Assembly (NCBI RefSeq): GCF_914767665.1
Contig: NC_059508.1
Location: forward strand, 26,845,501-26,909,500
DNA length: 64,000 nt
DNA from: Harmonia axyridis
Taxonomy: Eukaryota > Arthropoda > Insecta > Coleoptera > Coccinellidae
Direction of reading: 5' to 3'
How positions within the stretch are numbered: position 1 is the stretch's first letter; the number at the start of each line of letters is the position of its first letter. Shown here one piece after another: positions 1 through 10,022 of the stretch. The translations under genes and the position numbers were made by a program. The notes beneath the pieces are model-generated. The model saw only the letters and a program-made list of their open reading frames with translations, made no database searches and was not told where the DNA came from.

Positions 1-65
1 AAGTATGATAAGGGGTGTGGGAAAATTGATAAGTGTTATAATTTCATTCTTCTTTATTTCATTTA

Positions 66-105
66 GTCGACGTTTCGATCCCGATGGGGACCATCTTCAG
101 GACTA
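66..105 (-). ncRNA. Hammerhead-like motif at the 5' side of Penelope-like copy 1
   Basis: Minus strand: stem I UAGUC/GACUA (five perfect pairs), core CUGAAGA, stem II GGUCCC/GGGAUC, GAAA, short stem III AC/GU, cleavage after GUC. One extra base separates the core from stem II compared with the canonical fold, so activity is uncertain. It is oriented against the GIY-YIG frame. The mirrored copy (28278-28319) keeps stem I through a G-U wobble. Confidence 0.6.
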
Positions 106-110
106 CAATA

Positions 111-488
111 GCAATAGAAAACAGTCAAAAACGTGGCAACCACAAAACATGTAAAAATAGTATATGTCCCACCTATGTGGGACAGACATCTCAATGGTTA
201 AAGAGTCGATTAACGTTACATAAGAGTGATATCCGGACAATGAACCCACGATGTGCTTTAGCTGTACACTCAATGAAAAAGGATCATAAAATTGATTTTG
301 AAAATACAGAAGTATTATGTACGGAAGGTAAATATAATAAAAGACTGATACAAGAAATGATCAACATAAGAAATCAAGAAAATCCAATAAATAAAAAAAC
401 TGACGTACAAAGATTAAGCAATGTTTACACGTTCCTGTTAACATATCCAAACCGGGAACGATTCTATGATGGACCACTAGACGAATAA
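111..488 (+). pseudogene. C-terminal GIY-YIG endonuclease of a Penelope-like element
   Basis: The frame encodes TYVGQTSQWLKSRLTLHKSDIR, the GIY-YIG signature region of Penelope-like retroelements (compare TYIGQTSRWIKERITSHKSDA in the copy at 24537-25289). Then follow ALAVHSMKKDHKIDFENTEVL and KRLIQEM-INIR, typical of the C-terminus. The reverse transcriptase and the N-terminal part are absent; upstream is a hammerhead-like sequence on the other strand. It is a 5'-truncated copy and not an active gene. Confidence 0.8.
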
Positions 489-774
489 AAATAAGAAGAA
501 AAAGTAAACCAAAGTTGACGCGATGCGATTCTGTGATATGTACCAAAGAAAATAATTAAGTTAGGTTAGACACACTGTTTATACTTCACATCCAATTGAC
601 AAAGAAAGATTAATCCAACTGATAGAGTATTTGAGACTAATTTACTTAAAAATTTGCGTTAATTGATGAATTTTAACTTATTAAGGAGACAACCTCAAAT
701 TCTGTGACTGTTTTTAAAGATTTGGGATAGTTCTTTTTGTATATGTAATTTTAATTTTAATTGTTAAAATTGTA

Positions 775-820
775 GTAACCCTGAGGAAGGAACCAACCAG
801 TTCCGAAAGCTTGGTATGAA
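775..820 (+). ncRNA. Hammerhead-like motif, 3' part of Penelope-like copy 1
   Basis: ACC-CUGAGGA, stem II GGAAC/GUUCC (789-793 with 800-804), GAAA, AGCU stem III, then U and GGU pairing with ACC. Only three stem I pairs are evident and one extra A lies before stem II. Hammerheads are known in Penelope-like terminal repeats, which supports the reading. Confidence 0.5.
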
Positions 821-873
821 TAAAGAGTAAAACTGAAATCCTTCTTATCAGTCGAATTCCCTTAATAGATTCA

Positions 874-875
<2 letters not shown>

Positions 876-905
<30 letters not shown>
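876..905. repeat. (TA)n microsatellite
   Basis: About 15 TA units at the junction between the Penelope-like copy and a LINE 3' end. Confidence 0.95.
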
Positions 906-909
<4 letters not shown>

Positions 910-1015
910 TTATCTCAAGGAGCTGAATCTGCCTAAGAACACGATCACATGGATGCAGAAGGCTGTGATTTTGGGAACCGTGAATATCTTACGGAAGGTC
1001 GTATACCCCCATTGA
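902..1015 (+). pseudogene. 5'-truncated LINE 3' end (R2/R4-type C-terminus)
   Basis: Directly after (TA)n the frame reads YLKELNLPKNTITWMQKAVI followed by LGTVNILRKVVYPH and a stop. This parallels the C-termini at 13698-14108 (LDTYLISQAQKEVILGTTRTVRRFL) and 43940-44088 (LHEDLIEKAQKEMILWTTRIVRSFL). Only the last ~37 codons survive. Confidence 0.6.
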
Positions 1016-2661
1016 TCAAAAAGAGGGTTATCCTTGATGCCTTGGCGTCCGGATAACTCTACCAAACCCACTAATGAGTGTTCAGATGTTCATTTCTGTT
1101 CTATATTGTTAACAAGTGTCGGGGACGTGGCACATCTTTGTATTAATGCTTTTTGAACAATATTCCTTATTCTTCATATAGGGATCTTGTTTTCGCTGTA
1201 TATTTCATTACTCCGATCAACAATAACATTGCATAAACCTGCAAATATTCTTCATTGCTCACCTCTTTCTTTCTTCTTTTCTTCAATAACAGATTTATGG
1301 AAAATCACATTAAGGCACTATTATGACCGTTAATAACAATAAAAATTAAATCTGTCAGTATGTACTCATCATCATAAACATTTCAGGCTCTCTTCATCGT
1401 TCAGCTTAATGACGAGTTGATGGAAATTTATACTTTCGATTCTATGACCATTCAATCTGCCAGTGAGTTATCAGACTCATCATCAAGACATTCCATATCC
1501 ATTATAATATAATTATAATACAATATTATTATAATATAATAATAATAATGAGTGGCGTGTGAAGCAACTTTACCTAGACATTCTTCCAGTGCCCATTGGA
1601 CTGTCAATATTATACTTGAGATTTATACTCTCCCGTGTTACTTAAGTTTCACATGTTTGAAGTGCAGAATTAACAATTTACTATTTCACTTGAATTATTA
1701 AAAGTAGTTTACTTACTGAATTATTTGATATCTTAATTAAATGAGGTAATATAGTTTTGTTTGCACGATATCGCTGGTTCCCATTTATATCATTCGCTGA
1801 TTCCTGCTTCCAGTATGGGATTACAAATTGTTTTTTTTTTATGGAGATTTTATATTATCCTTTTTTTTTCAAACTATTAATTTGTATGATTCGTTCTTCA
1901 GGTAATTCATCCGTTAGTGCGTGTCTAACATTAATCGAGTTTTCATATTAGATTGACTACTTTTTCCGAACGCGCTTTTGTATTACGGCATTATTTAGCG
2001 GAAAAGCTTTTCTATGAATTTATGAACAATCAGCTACATTTCCAGCCTGCTCCAAAATACGATTATTATCCTTTCCTGTCTGTTATTTCTCACGAGTTGA
2101 TTTAAAATTGTCTTCATTGAACAGTTAGAAGATTCATCCACACTAGATCACCCTACCGACTCGCCACTTTCAGAACTATAATAACCCTAATTGTAGGAAA
2201 GTTATCGATTATATCAAGTATGCTTTGAATTAACGAAAATTCGAACAATTTACGTTCCCTGAAATACAATTGATTATATTTCCTATTAATCAAATTACAT
2301 GGAGAAAACTGAGGCCAATACTCCGGCTCGAAGGACCACCTTTGTTAACGATAGCGTTTTATACCGGAATTCACATTCCTTCTTTCGAATGTCGTGTATT
2401 ATCGATTATGGGAAATTTTCCGGGAATATTTCTAGACGAGATGGTGCAGAAATTTTCTATTTTTGATTTTTCCATTCGGAAATTTCAAGGATTGATCAAT
2501 TGAGCATTTTGCTCGAAATAATCCTCATATTCATACATTTCTAGCCAAAGTTCCGTCGACTTCAGTTTTAATGCATTAATTTTCAGTATTTTTCCTGCAG
2601 AAAGTGTATCTAACGTTTTTGAAATATATACACTGTAACGATTTCATCAATTATCACGATA
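1016..2661. other. Non-coding region upstream of H1
   Basis: The first ~150 bp may be the 3' UTR of the LINE fragment. The rest is AT-rich with an imperfect TAATA run near 1500-1550 and no supportable gene. Open frames at 1757-1951 and 2270-2503 show no family features. No clear H1 TATA box is seen. Confidence 0.5.
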
Positions 2662-3327
2662 ATGTCTTCTGCCGATACAGAGGTGCAACAAAGCGGTGCG
2701 TCCGTTCCAATCGGTGCGAAAACTGCGAAGAAATCCGAGAAAAAGACTGCGACCGCGAAACAGGCCAAACCCAACCATCCTCCGACTTCAGAGATGGTTA
2801 ATAACGCCATCAAAGATTTGAAAGAAAGAAGTGGATCGTCATTGCAGGCCATCAAGAAATTTATAGCTTCCAACTATAAAGTAGATTCGGAAAAATTGGC
2901 TCCTTTCATTAAGAAATACCTCAAATCAGCTGTGCAATCTGGATCTTTAGTTCAGACAAAAGGAAAAGGCGCATCTGGTTCGTTCAAATTGGCAGCTGGT
3001 GGTTCGACATCGGGATCCCAGAAGAAAGTGATTAAAAAAGCCACCTCCAAGTCCAAAGATGATCTTAAAAAATCCACTTCGGCATCAGCTGTGGTGACCG
3101 ACAAGAAGAAAAAGAAGTCTACTGTTGCCAAAAAACAAGCCGCTGTAACGAAAACGAAGAAAGCAGTTGCAACAACCGAGAAGAAGAGCCCCAAAGCCGC
3201 CAAGTCCCCTTCTAAAGCTAAGAAGATTGCGAAATCGCCAACTAAGAAACCGAAAGCTCCAAAACCCAAATCAGTCAAGTCTGTGGCAACTCCGAAAAAA
3301 GCAGCACCTTTGAAGAAGAAGAAGTGA
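2662..3327 (+). CDS. H1: Linker histone H1
   Basis: A 221-residue linker histone that binds nucleosomal DNA at the entry/exit site and compacts chromatin in the nucleus. The first ~38 residues are a flexible N-tail. Residues ~39-111 form the winged-helix H15 globular domain (HPPTSEMVNNAIKDL, then SLQAIKKFI and LKSAVQSGSLVQTKGKGASG). The rest is a Lys/Ala/Pro-rich C-tail with SPKA, SPSK and SPTKK motifs of the kind phosphorylated by CDKs. The ATG is the first one in frame with the domain, and the length is normal for insect H1. No intron is seen. A histone stem-loop follows 51 nt after the stop. No convincing TATA box lies at the usual distance, in keeping with the TATA-less H1 promoters known in Drosophila. 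It lies outside the inverted duplication. Confidence 0.96.
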   Translation: MSSADTEVQQSGASVPIGAKTAKKSEKKTATAKQAKPNHPPTSEMVNNAIKDLKERSGSSLQAIKKFIASNYKVDSEKLAPFIKKYLKSAVQSGSLVQTKGKGASGSFKLAAGGSTSGSQKKVIKKATSKSKDDLKKSTSASAVVTDKKKKKSTVAKKQAAVTKTKKAVATTEKKSPKAAKSPSKAKKIAKSPTKKPKAPKPKSVKSVATPKKAAPLKKKK

Positions 3328-3378
3328 ATAAATATATAAAAATTACTGTTGTGATGAGAATGGTTCGTCTAACTAATC

Positions 3379-3394
3379 GGTCCTTCTCAGGACC
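3379..3394 (+). terminator. H1 3' histone stem-loop
   Basis: GGTCCT-TCTC-AGGACC: six perfect base pairs around a 4-nt loop. It is the SLBP/U7-dependent 3'-end processing signal that replaces polyadenylation. The loop is TCTC, whereas the five other genes here have the consensus TTTC. Confidence 0.9.
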
Positions 3395-3689
3395 TTCAAA
3401 AATTATCGATCAAATTTGAAATATTCATCTTGTTCTCCAATTTTTCTGATTCCCCATTTCTCTGTCCACCTTGAAACCGAAAGTCCTTACCGTATTGATT
3501 GTTGTCCTTCAATTTATTTTAGAATGAGACTACAAAAATTTTTTTTACAAATTTTGCCTTGAAAATGTTCTTCATTTCATTTCAGGGATCTTAGGGCTTG
3601 ATGTGCTCTGAGGTAGATGAAAGACTCTGGCATTCTTGCATCGTCAGGTTCTGCGTGCCGACCAGATCTGTCCCCTATTGATTGTACTT

Positions 3690-4012
3690 GACTTCTCTCT
3701 TCGCCTGAACCACGGCACATTCATCTTTCCCCGGCTTCATTCCGATAGCCTCAAAGAACGCTACCACATTTCCCAATTGCTCGTCGTTAGCGGAGTAGAG
3801 CTTGAGGTCGTCGATGTATCTAACTGGCTTCTCAGTAGGTTTAGCGCCAAACAAAACCAGAAGAGACTCTGCGTGTCCCCCTGAAAAATATCTATCCTGA
3901 TTTTGATTTCGACAGTTTTAACATAGATCTTGTTCTTATCCAAAAACATGTGGACAAGAGGTGGCGGGTCAGGTTTTTTTACCTTTAAAACAAAGTCAGT
4001 ACTTGCAATCAA
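3690..4012 (-). pseudogene. RT fragment of an R2/R4-like LINE
   Basis: On the minus strand one frame gives IFQGDTQSLFWFCLALN (the RT motif with QGD) and, after a frameshift and an apparent internal deletion, another gives RYIDDLKLYSANDEQL and AIGMKPGKDECAVV (the catalytic YxDD region and following helix). This combination is characteristic of LINEs whose C-termini look like the other fragments in this window. It is broken by frameshift and stop, so not functional. Confidence 0.72.
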
Positions 4013-4211
4013 TCATTACCGAATACATATAGGTACTTCAAATAAATATATAATTCAAGCGGAATATCGAAAAAATGCCAATATTCACGTAACAATAAAT
4101 CGGACAAATGCAGGTACCGAATGAATAATATAAGGCTGCTAATTTCACACATACTTTCTGAAGGACTAATTGATACGTAAGTATCTATCACTTTGCAATC
4201 ACAAATAAACG

Positions 4212-4330
4212 TTTCAGAAACTATAATTGATCATTTCAAAGAGCGATTAATATTTGTTATTCATATTTAATACCTATATATGTGTGCTCGTTAAATCGCT
4301 CTTTGAAATGATCAATTATAGTTTCTGAAA
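4212..4330. repeat. 37-bp perfect inverted repeat with 42-bp loop
   Basis: Arms at 4212-4248 and 4294-4330 are exact reverse complements. It could be a small foldback or MITE remnant. No target duplication is obvious. Confidence 0.85.
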
Positions 4331-4500
4331 GGTTCTGTGTTTGCAAAATGAAAGGTACCTACGTGTTCATTAGTCCTTTAGGATGTCTGTGTAAAATTAG
4401 AAGGTTTTTTCTTATTCCTGCATTTCAAACAGCTGAAAATAGAAAACATGAAATTCGAGCGATTCTTGGGTGTTATTGGTGGTAATAACCTATTGATGGC

Positions 4501-4753
4501 GGAGCTTATCAGAGAGAAGCACTCTAGCTCAACGATAGAGTCAAGGAGGCTCTCAGAAAGGTCCGGAATGATAGTTGGGAAGAGAAACTACTTTCTCTTT
4601 CCACAGAAGACAACAGTGTTTGGCGGATGGCCAAAGCATTGCACTCAGATAGGAAACCAACCCCGCCGATTCACGGTTTACGAGGAATGGTATACAGTCC
4701 AGAAGAAAAGTCTGAAGCTTTCGCAGATAACCTCCAACGCCAATGCAGCTGTA
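4501..4753 (+). pseudogene. Decayed fragment of the same Jockey-like ORF2
   Basis: Nearly collinear with 51552-51850 of the intact element (between the endonuclease and RT domains), sharing long stretches such as CAAGGAGGCTCTCAGAAAGG. About 60 bp present in the intact copy (around 51571-51630) is missing, and the frame is broken. It shows that the family has older, dead copies in this genome. Confidence 0.88.
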
Positions 4754-4759
4754 GTTAAA

Positions 4760-6400
4760 TTAGTAGGACATTTATTCAGGTACAATAACCGCATAACAAA
4801 AACTTCTGAAATTTAATCAAAAAGTATTTATTGTCAATTTATAAAAAAAAATAGAGGCGCGGTATTATCGAACTGATTCGATATTATCGTGCCCAGGTTT
4901 GACAAAATCGTGCGCACATTATTTGCTCGCGAATGGGTAAGTAACAAAAGTATCTAATAATAAAAAAATTGATATCTTTCTGAGTAATTTTTCTGCGTGA
5001 AGATAGGGAGAGCCGAATCTTCTTCTCAAAATTAAATCAGTATATAAAATATCACGCAATAAGTATTGATGGAAACTTAAAGTCTATATGACAACAAAAC
5101 GTAAATATTTTTTTATAACATGAAGTCTAAGTAAATTTTCGTCTGAAGTTTCTAGCAGATGTCTTTATTTTATTTCCGTTTCGAATAGCCTCAAGTACAG
5201 ACTTCATATTTTACGGATTGATAATATCGCGCCCCGGCGCGGAATAATCAAACTTGATAATTTTATTTTTTAAGCTCAAAATTTTATGGGAAATATTATA
5301 GTACGTAAAAAAGTATTCGGTCAATAATTCTACAGTGTACAAGCATTAGAAATTTATAGTATTAAAGTATTACAATATAAATACAGTATTACTTACCTCT
5401 TACTGAAAGTACGCGAAAAATTATAAGGAGTGACGAAAAAAACTTCTACAGGGCGTGCTATTTTCGTCGTTTCAGGGACCGTGATGGCATTGCGCGGAGA
5501 AGGATGTAGGCATGTCCAGCTTTGATGTATACACACTACATCAAAGAAAAAGTGGATAGTTTTTGAATAATACTGAAGCGCGGAATTATCAACCGCGCGG
5601 TATTATCCAACTCTCCCCTACAAGATAATATAGACCTAAACCGCTTTATAGAGGTAAAGAATAGTGATATTTATTCCCTATAATAGGAGTAGATCGTACA
5701 TATTTGATGAATTTACTGAAAAATGAATTGACAGTGAAAAATTTTATAATGAGATAGACCAATATGTCTCTCTGTGTTGACAAATTCTGAACATTTTAAG
5801 AGTTTGTCTAATGGAGGAGTCTGATTTAGACTCTAAAACAAAGGTTAATTAATTCAAAGTGTAAGTATTCCATTTTTTCGTCAACATTTTTTTCAATCCA
5901 AGAGCGTAGAAATGGGGAGGTACAGGGTGTGATTACCCCACCCCAAGATTTTCAAAATATAAAATTTTAGAAATATCGCGAATACGAATAACGAAAATTT
6001 CTCCATCAAATGAACCAATAATAATAATCATTTTTCTTTCCTTTGAAATCGACACGTCAGTAAAAAATCGGACCCCTTTACCGTTTATGAGTTTATTATC
6101 GCTTTCAAAATGAGTACATTAATTGCATTTGAGCTCGTCTTTGTCCGAGGTTTATTATTTTCCTTCATCTATCCGTTTTCTCGGCATCGCCCCTTTTTTG
6201 TTACCTGTGATTTTTGCATTCGTCATCGGTATACACTTACCTACCCGTTGTTTTCGGTTTTTTGTATAATTTTCGTCACAATACTGTACTTGTCGAAGAA
6301 CTGAACTGAGTAATTCCCATCTGAAAATTGTCTGGGCTGTGTTATATAATTTATTGTGGATCATTCAAATTGCAATTTTTTTTGTGAATATATCAGTTTT
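4760..6400. other. Non-coding repeat DNA with a recurring GCGCGGTATTATC motif
   Basis: The phrases GCGCGGTATTATC, ATATCGCGCC, GCGCGGAATAATC, GCGCGGAATTATCA and CGCGCGGTATTATCCAACTCTCCCC recur at 4858, 5227, 5237, 5578 and 5597 in both orientations. A similar phrase is at 10626 and mirrored in the right arm. It looks like a decayed dispersed repeat. No gene is seen. Confidence 0.5.
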
Positions 6401-8050
6401 GAATTGATTATATCTGAACGGTGTTCCTAAATTGGAGGTACAAATGAAAATGACAGATTTCTCGGATCCTATTAGGAAAAAAAGTCCTAACACGATTACG
6501 CAAACGCTTTGTTTTTGAGATGCCGGTGTTAAAGTTCAAGTTTTTTTCTCATATCACCTATCCTTCACAAGATATTCAATTTGAATTGGCATAGATCTTC
6601 CGATTTAAAGTTTTCAGCTTGTGATATGCTTGCAAATCTGCAGTGTGATATTTTTTGTGGAAGGGTACCTGCTTCTTTCCACCAGAACTATTTTTTGGTG
6701 AAGCACTGGTTCTATAGAAAAATGTGGAAAGAAACTCTTGTCTAGTACAACACTTTTTGGTTTGTTATAGTTTTGTCGTATCTGCTATCGATTTCGAAAA
6801 AAAAATTCAAACAGCTCTCTGGTAATCCTCAGGAAAATCCAAATTATTATAAAAATCCAGTTAGTAAGCTGTGATGAATAAATTGATTATAACTTCTGGT
6901 ACTTATCAACAAATTCTGTAGCGAAGATTAATAAAGATTCGATAAACTAATAAATATAAGCATCACTAAAAAGTATGACTATACAAGAAACACCCTGTAT
7001 CTCGAAAACAAAGCGTTTGCGGTCTCATGTTTATAGGACTTTTTTTTCTTAAAATTATCCAAGGAATATTTTCCTTCGTAACTCCTTTTTAGGAAAACCC
7101 AGTATAAGGTGAGAACAATCGAATTGGTAATAAAAAAAAATATTGAGTAATTAAGATTCAACTTCGTTATCAAACTTTTTTCCCACATTACAGATATGAG
7201 TAAACGTTGTTGTAAAAAAAAATTTTGTTCGAGAATCCCCCCCCCCCCCAAGAAAAAAGAAAGATCTCCGTCCTTGGTTTCCAGATTCCTCGTCATTGCT
7301 CGTTGCGAGGCGTATACTTGAAAACCGAGTTGTGATCTTTCGAATTATTATGTGTGGTGCTCCAATTATTTTTTCTCTTGATATTTTTGGGCGCCCCTGC
7401 AGACCTTGCGCCCGTGACAAGTGCACCTTTGCCACGCCCTAGATACGGCACTGGTATTGCCTATTACCCTAACTGAATCAGGGATGTAATGTATTTCACA
7501 AAGACGAAAAACAACACTTCGAATTACGTGGAAGTTGTTTACACATTTAACATATGGAAATTTCCTACGATTCTGCGTTCGAAACTAGTTACTGACAAAG
7601 GCTAAGTGTTTTCAGCGGAACATATGTTTTTAATCTCATTTAGTTTTCGAAGCTTTGCATGCCTTACCGCCCTTTGTATCAAGGCACTTAAACATGAGCC
7701 CGCAAACGCTTTGGTTTCGAGATACAGGGTGTTTCTTGTAGTCCTACTTTTTGTGATGCTTAACCAGTTTATCGAATCTTTATTAATCTTCGCTACACAG
7801 TTGGTAAATAAGTATCAAAACTTATAATTAATTTATTCATCACAGCTACCTAACTGGATCTTTATAATCATTTGGATTTTCCTGAGAATTGCTATAGAGA
7901 GCTGTTTGAATTTTTTTCTCGAAATCGAATGCAAATACGACAAAACTATAACAAACCAAAGTGTAGTACTGAACAAGAGTTTCTTTCTTATTTTTTTTAA
8001 ACTACCAGTGGTTCACAAAAAAGCCTAATTTACATTTTCTTGATATCTCT
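6400..8050. repeat. Two inverted copies of a ~600-bp non-coding repeat
   Basis: 6690-7000 and 7715-8000 are reverse-complement relatives (shared CTATAACAAACCAAA, TCGAATCTTTATTAAT, TCACAGCT phrases). Each is next to an end with ACAGGGTGTTTCTTGTAG. A third copy lies at 9560-10040. These are old copies of a repeat with CAGGGTG-type ends. Confidence 0.65.
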
Positions 8051-10022
8051 TTTTGTTAAAAAGTTATTACCATCGGAACACCTTACCCCGGGAACTTCCA
8101 GCCCCACTCTCCCCTAATCTCATACCGCCAGTACGTGAAAAATGCAAATCGAATATGAATTCTAACATATAAGTTTAGCAATAAAGAGTTCTAATAATAA
8201 TAACATAAGATTCTACGGATAGAAAATACATTCGGAAAGATCAGTATGATATGGGTTCTTTGGTTTTTTCAATGAAATAAATTCTACGAAAGTAAGAAAG
8301 ATAATGGAAAATAAAAAAAATATACCTGTATAGCTATAATGGGTTCATATACCTGTATACCTGTAATGGGTCTATGTAGATTGTAGTGTCCCAGCGCAGG
8401 TTTTACTGCGTCTACTTAAAGATCTATTGTATTTTGTACGTTGTCATGGAATAGAACTAATTGCTGGATTTTCCAAACGACAATTTGATTATAAAAATAT
8501 AAGTAACCATTTTTTCGGTAAAACCAGGGTACTCTCGACTTTCCAAGAATAACGAACATTTTTACATTTATCCATCAGATAACAGTAAACTGTGTTCAGT
8601 ATTACCTGTTCATTCAATAAATCTGTTGAATAATTATGCATATTTTTCTGCTATGGAAATTGATGGCATGGTGGCTATGTTGGAATATCGTGATATTGAT
8701 GGAGATTCTGTGCCAGTTTTAAAGGCATTCAAACATGGATTGGAGGAAGAAAGTCTAGATGACTTTAATAGCAAAATATTATTTATGACAATTCCATCTT
8801 TTTTCAATTGTGAAATGCTCATTATTTTTTAAACCACCGGAAATATATTTATTTATTTAAAGATATCAACAAAGTTCCAGTCATAGGTGGCTAGGTTTTT
8901 TGAGTGGAATACTGGAATATTCGAATAAGTATTAACAAAATAATCATTGAATATTCACTTAATATTCATTGAATGATCAGTTATTATGTCATAAGAGCAT
9001 ATATAATATTCGATTAAACACTGAGACACGAGAGTGCAACTCGCGTGGTGTTTCCCGATATACGACGAGATGAAAAGGTCCGCATAATCGAAATATATAG
9101 TCTACACTCTGGTATTCGTTATGATTATATCACGAAAAATAATTTCAATTTCTTATTTATTAATGGACCTATAACCAAAGCGCTGCCTTTTAAAAAATTC
9201 AATGACATTTCAGTGAGCTTGACTTTTTTTTTTTTCCAAGTACGTTACTATGGAAATAATCACAATCTGACAGGAGGCGAAACACCAAAACGATTATACC
9301 AAGTCGTCAAAGGTGTATTTACTTATCAAAACGCCGGAATAGGGTGATAAATTAGTTTGAATAGAGCCTAAAATTATTATGTTATTTAAATTATTCTGAG
9401 GAGTATAGTTACGATTGGGTTCCGCTAGCTCAACCGTAAAGCTCGCAGAACCCGCGATTTCTCCGACAATTCAAGAAAAAAAAATTTTTGAATAAGGTAA
9501 TAATAAATAAGCCTACAAAATCAAAATAAAAATCAAAAATTCGAAAGTCTTTCTGCTAGCTTAACGAGGGTGCACCTTCTCCCCACAAGATATTTAACTG
9601 AATTTGGCATAGATATTCCAATTTAAAGTTTTTGTGATATTTTTTCTGGAAGAGTGCCCGCTTCTTTTCACCAGACCTTTTTGATGAACCACTGGTTGTT
9701 TAGAAAAATGTGAAAAGAATCTCTGGTCCAGTACTACACTTTACGGTTTCTTGTCAAACAAATTTTCAGAAATCCCAAGGAAAATTCAAATTATTATAGG
9801 ATCCAGTGATAAATAATTAATTATAATTTTTGGTATTTATTTATTCAATCTGTAGAGAGGATCAATAAGAGATTCGATAAAATGTTATATGCATCACAAA
9901 AAAGTAGGACTACAAGAAACGTAGGTACCCTCTATCCAGAAAACATAGCATTTGCGGGCCCATGTATAGGACATTTGCTCCTTAAAATTATTCAGGGAAT
10001 TTATCATTTTTCTTCGCACCTC
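8051..10022. other. Non-coding region before the left arm
   Basis: AT-rich sequence containing the third copy of the 600-bp repeat (about 9560-10022) and one short unidentified frame at 8653-8832. Nothing else can be supported. Confidence 0.45.
8653..8832 (+). CDS. Unidentified short open frame
   Basis: 59 codons, MEIDGMVAMLEYRDIDGDSV then PVLKAFKHGLEEESLDDFN. The composition is more protein-like than neighbouring frames (acidic, ordered, no low complexity). The frame extends upstream without an ATG. No family is recognised. It may be an exon or retro-fragment of a host gene, or chance. Confidence 0.2.
   Translation: MEIDGMVAMLEYRDIDGDSVPVLKAFKHGLEEESLDDFNSKILFMTIPSFFNCEMLIIF

Larger units (their letters stand above)
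62..905 (+). mobile_element. Penelope-like element fragment (copy 1)
   Basis: Holds a GIY-YIG-type open frame, about 300 bp of non-coding 3' sequence, a hammerhead-like motif (775-820) and a terminal (TA)n. It matches 27511-28383 in inverted orientation over its whole visible length at very high identity. It is cut by the window edge, so the true 5' limit is unknown. Confidence 0.75.

Noticed and set aside
2952..3278. Open frame antisense to H1
   Set aside because: A shadow of the H1 coding bias; the same holds for short frames opposite H3 and both retrotransposon ORFs.
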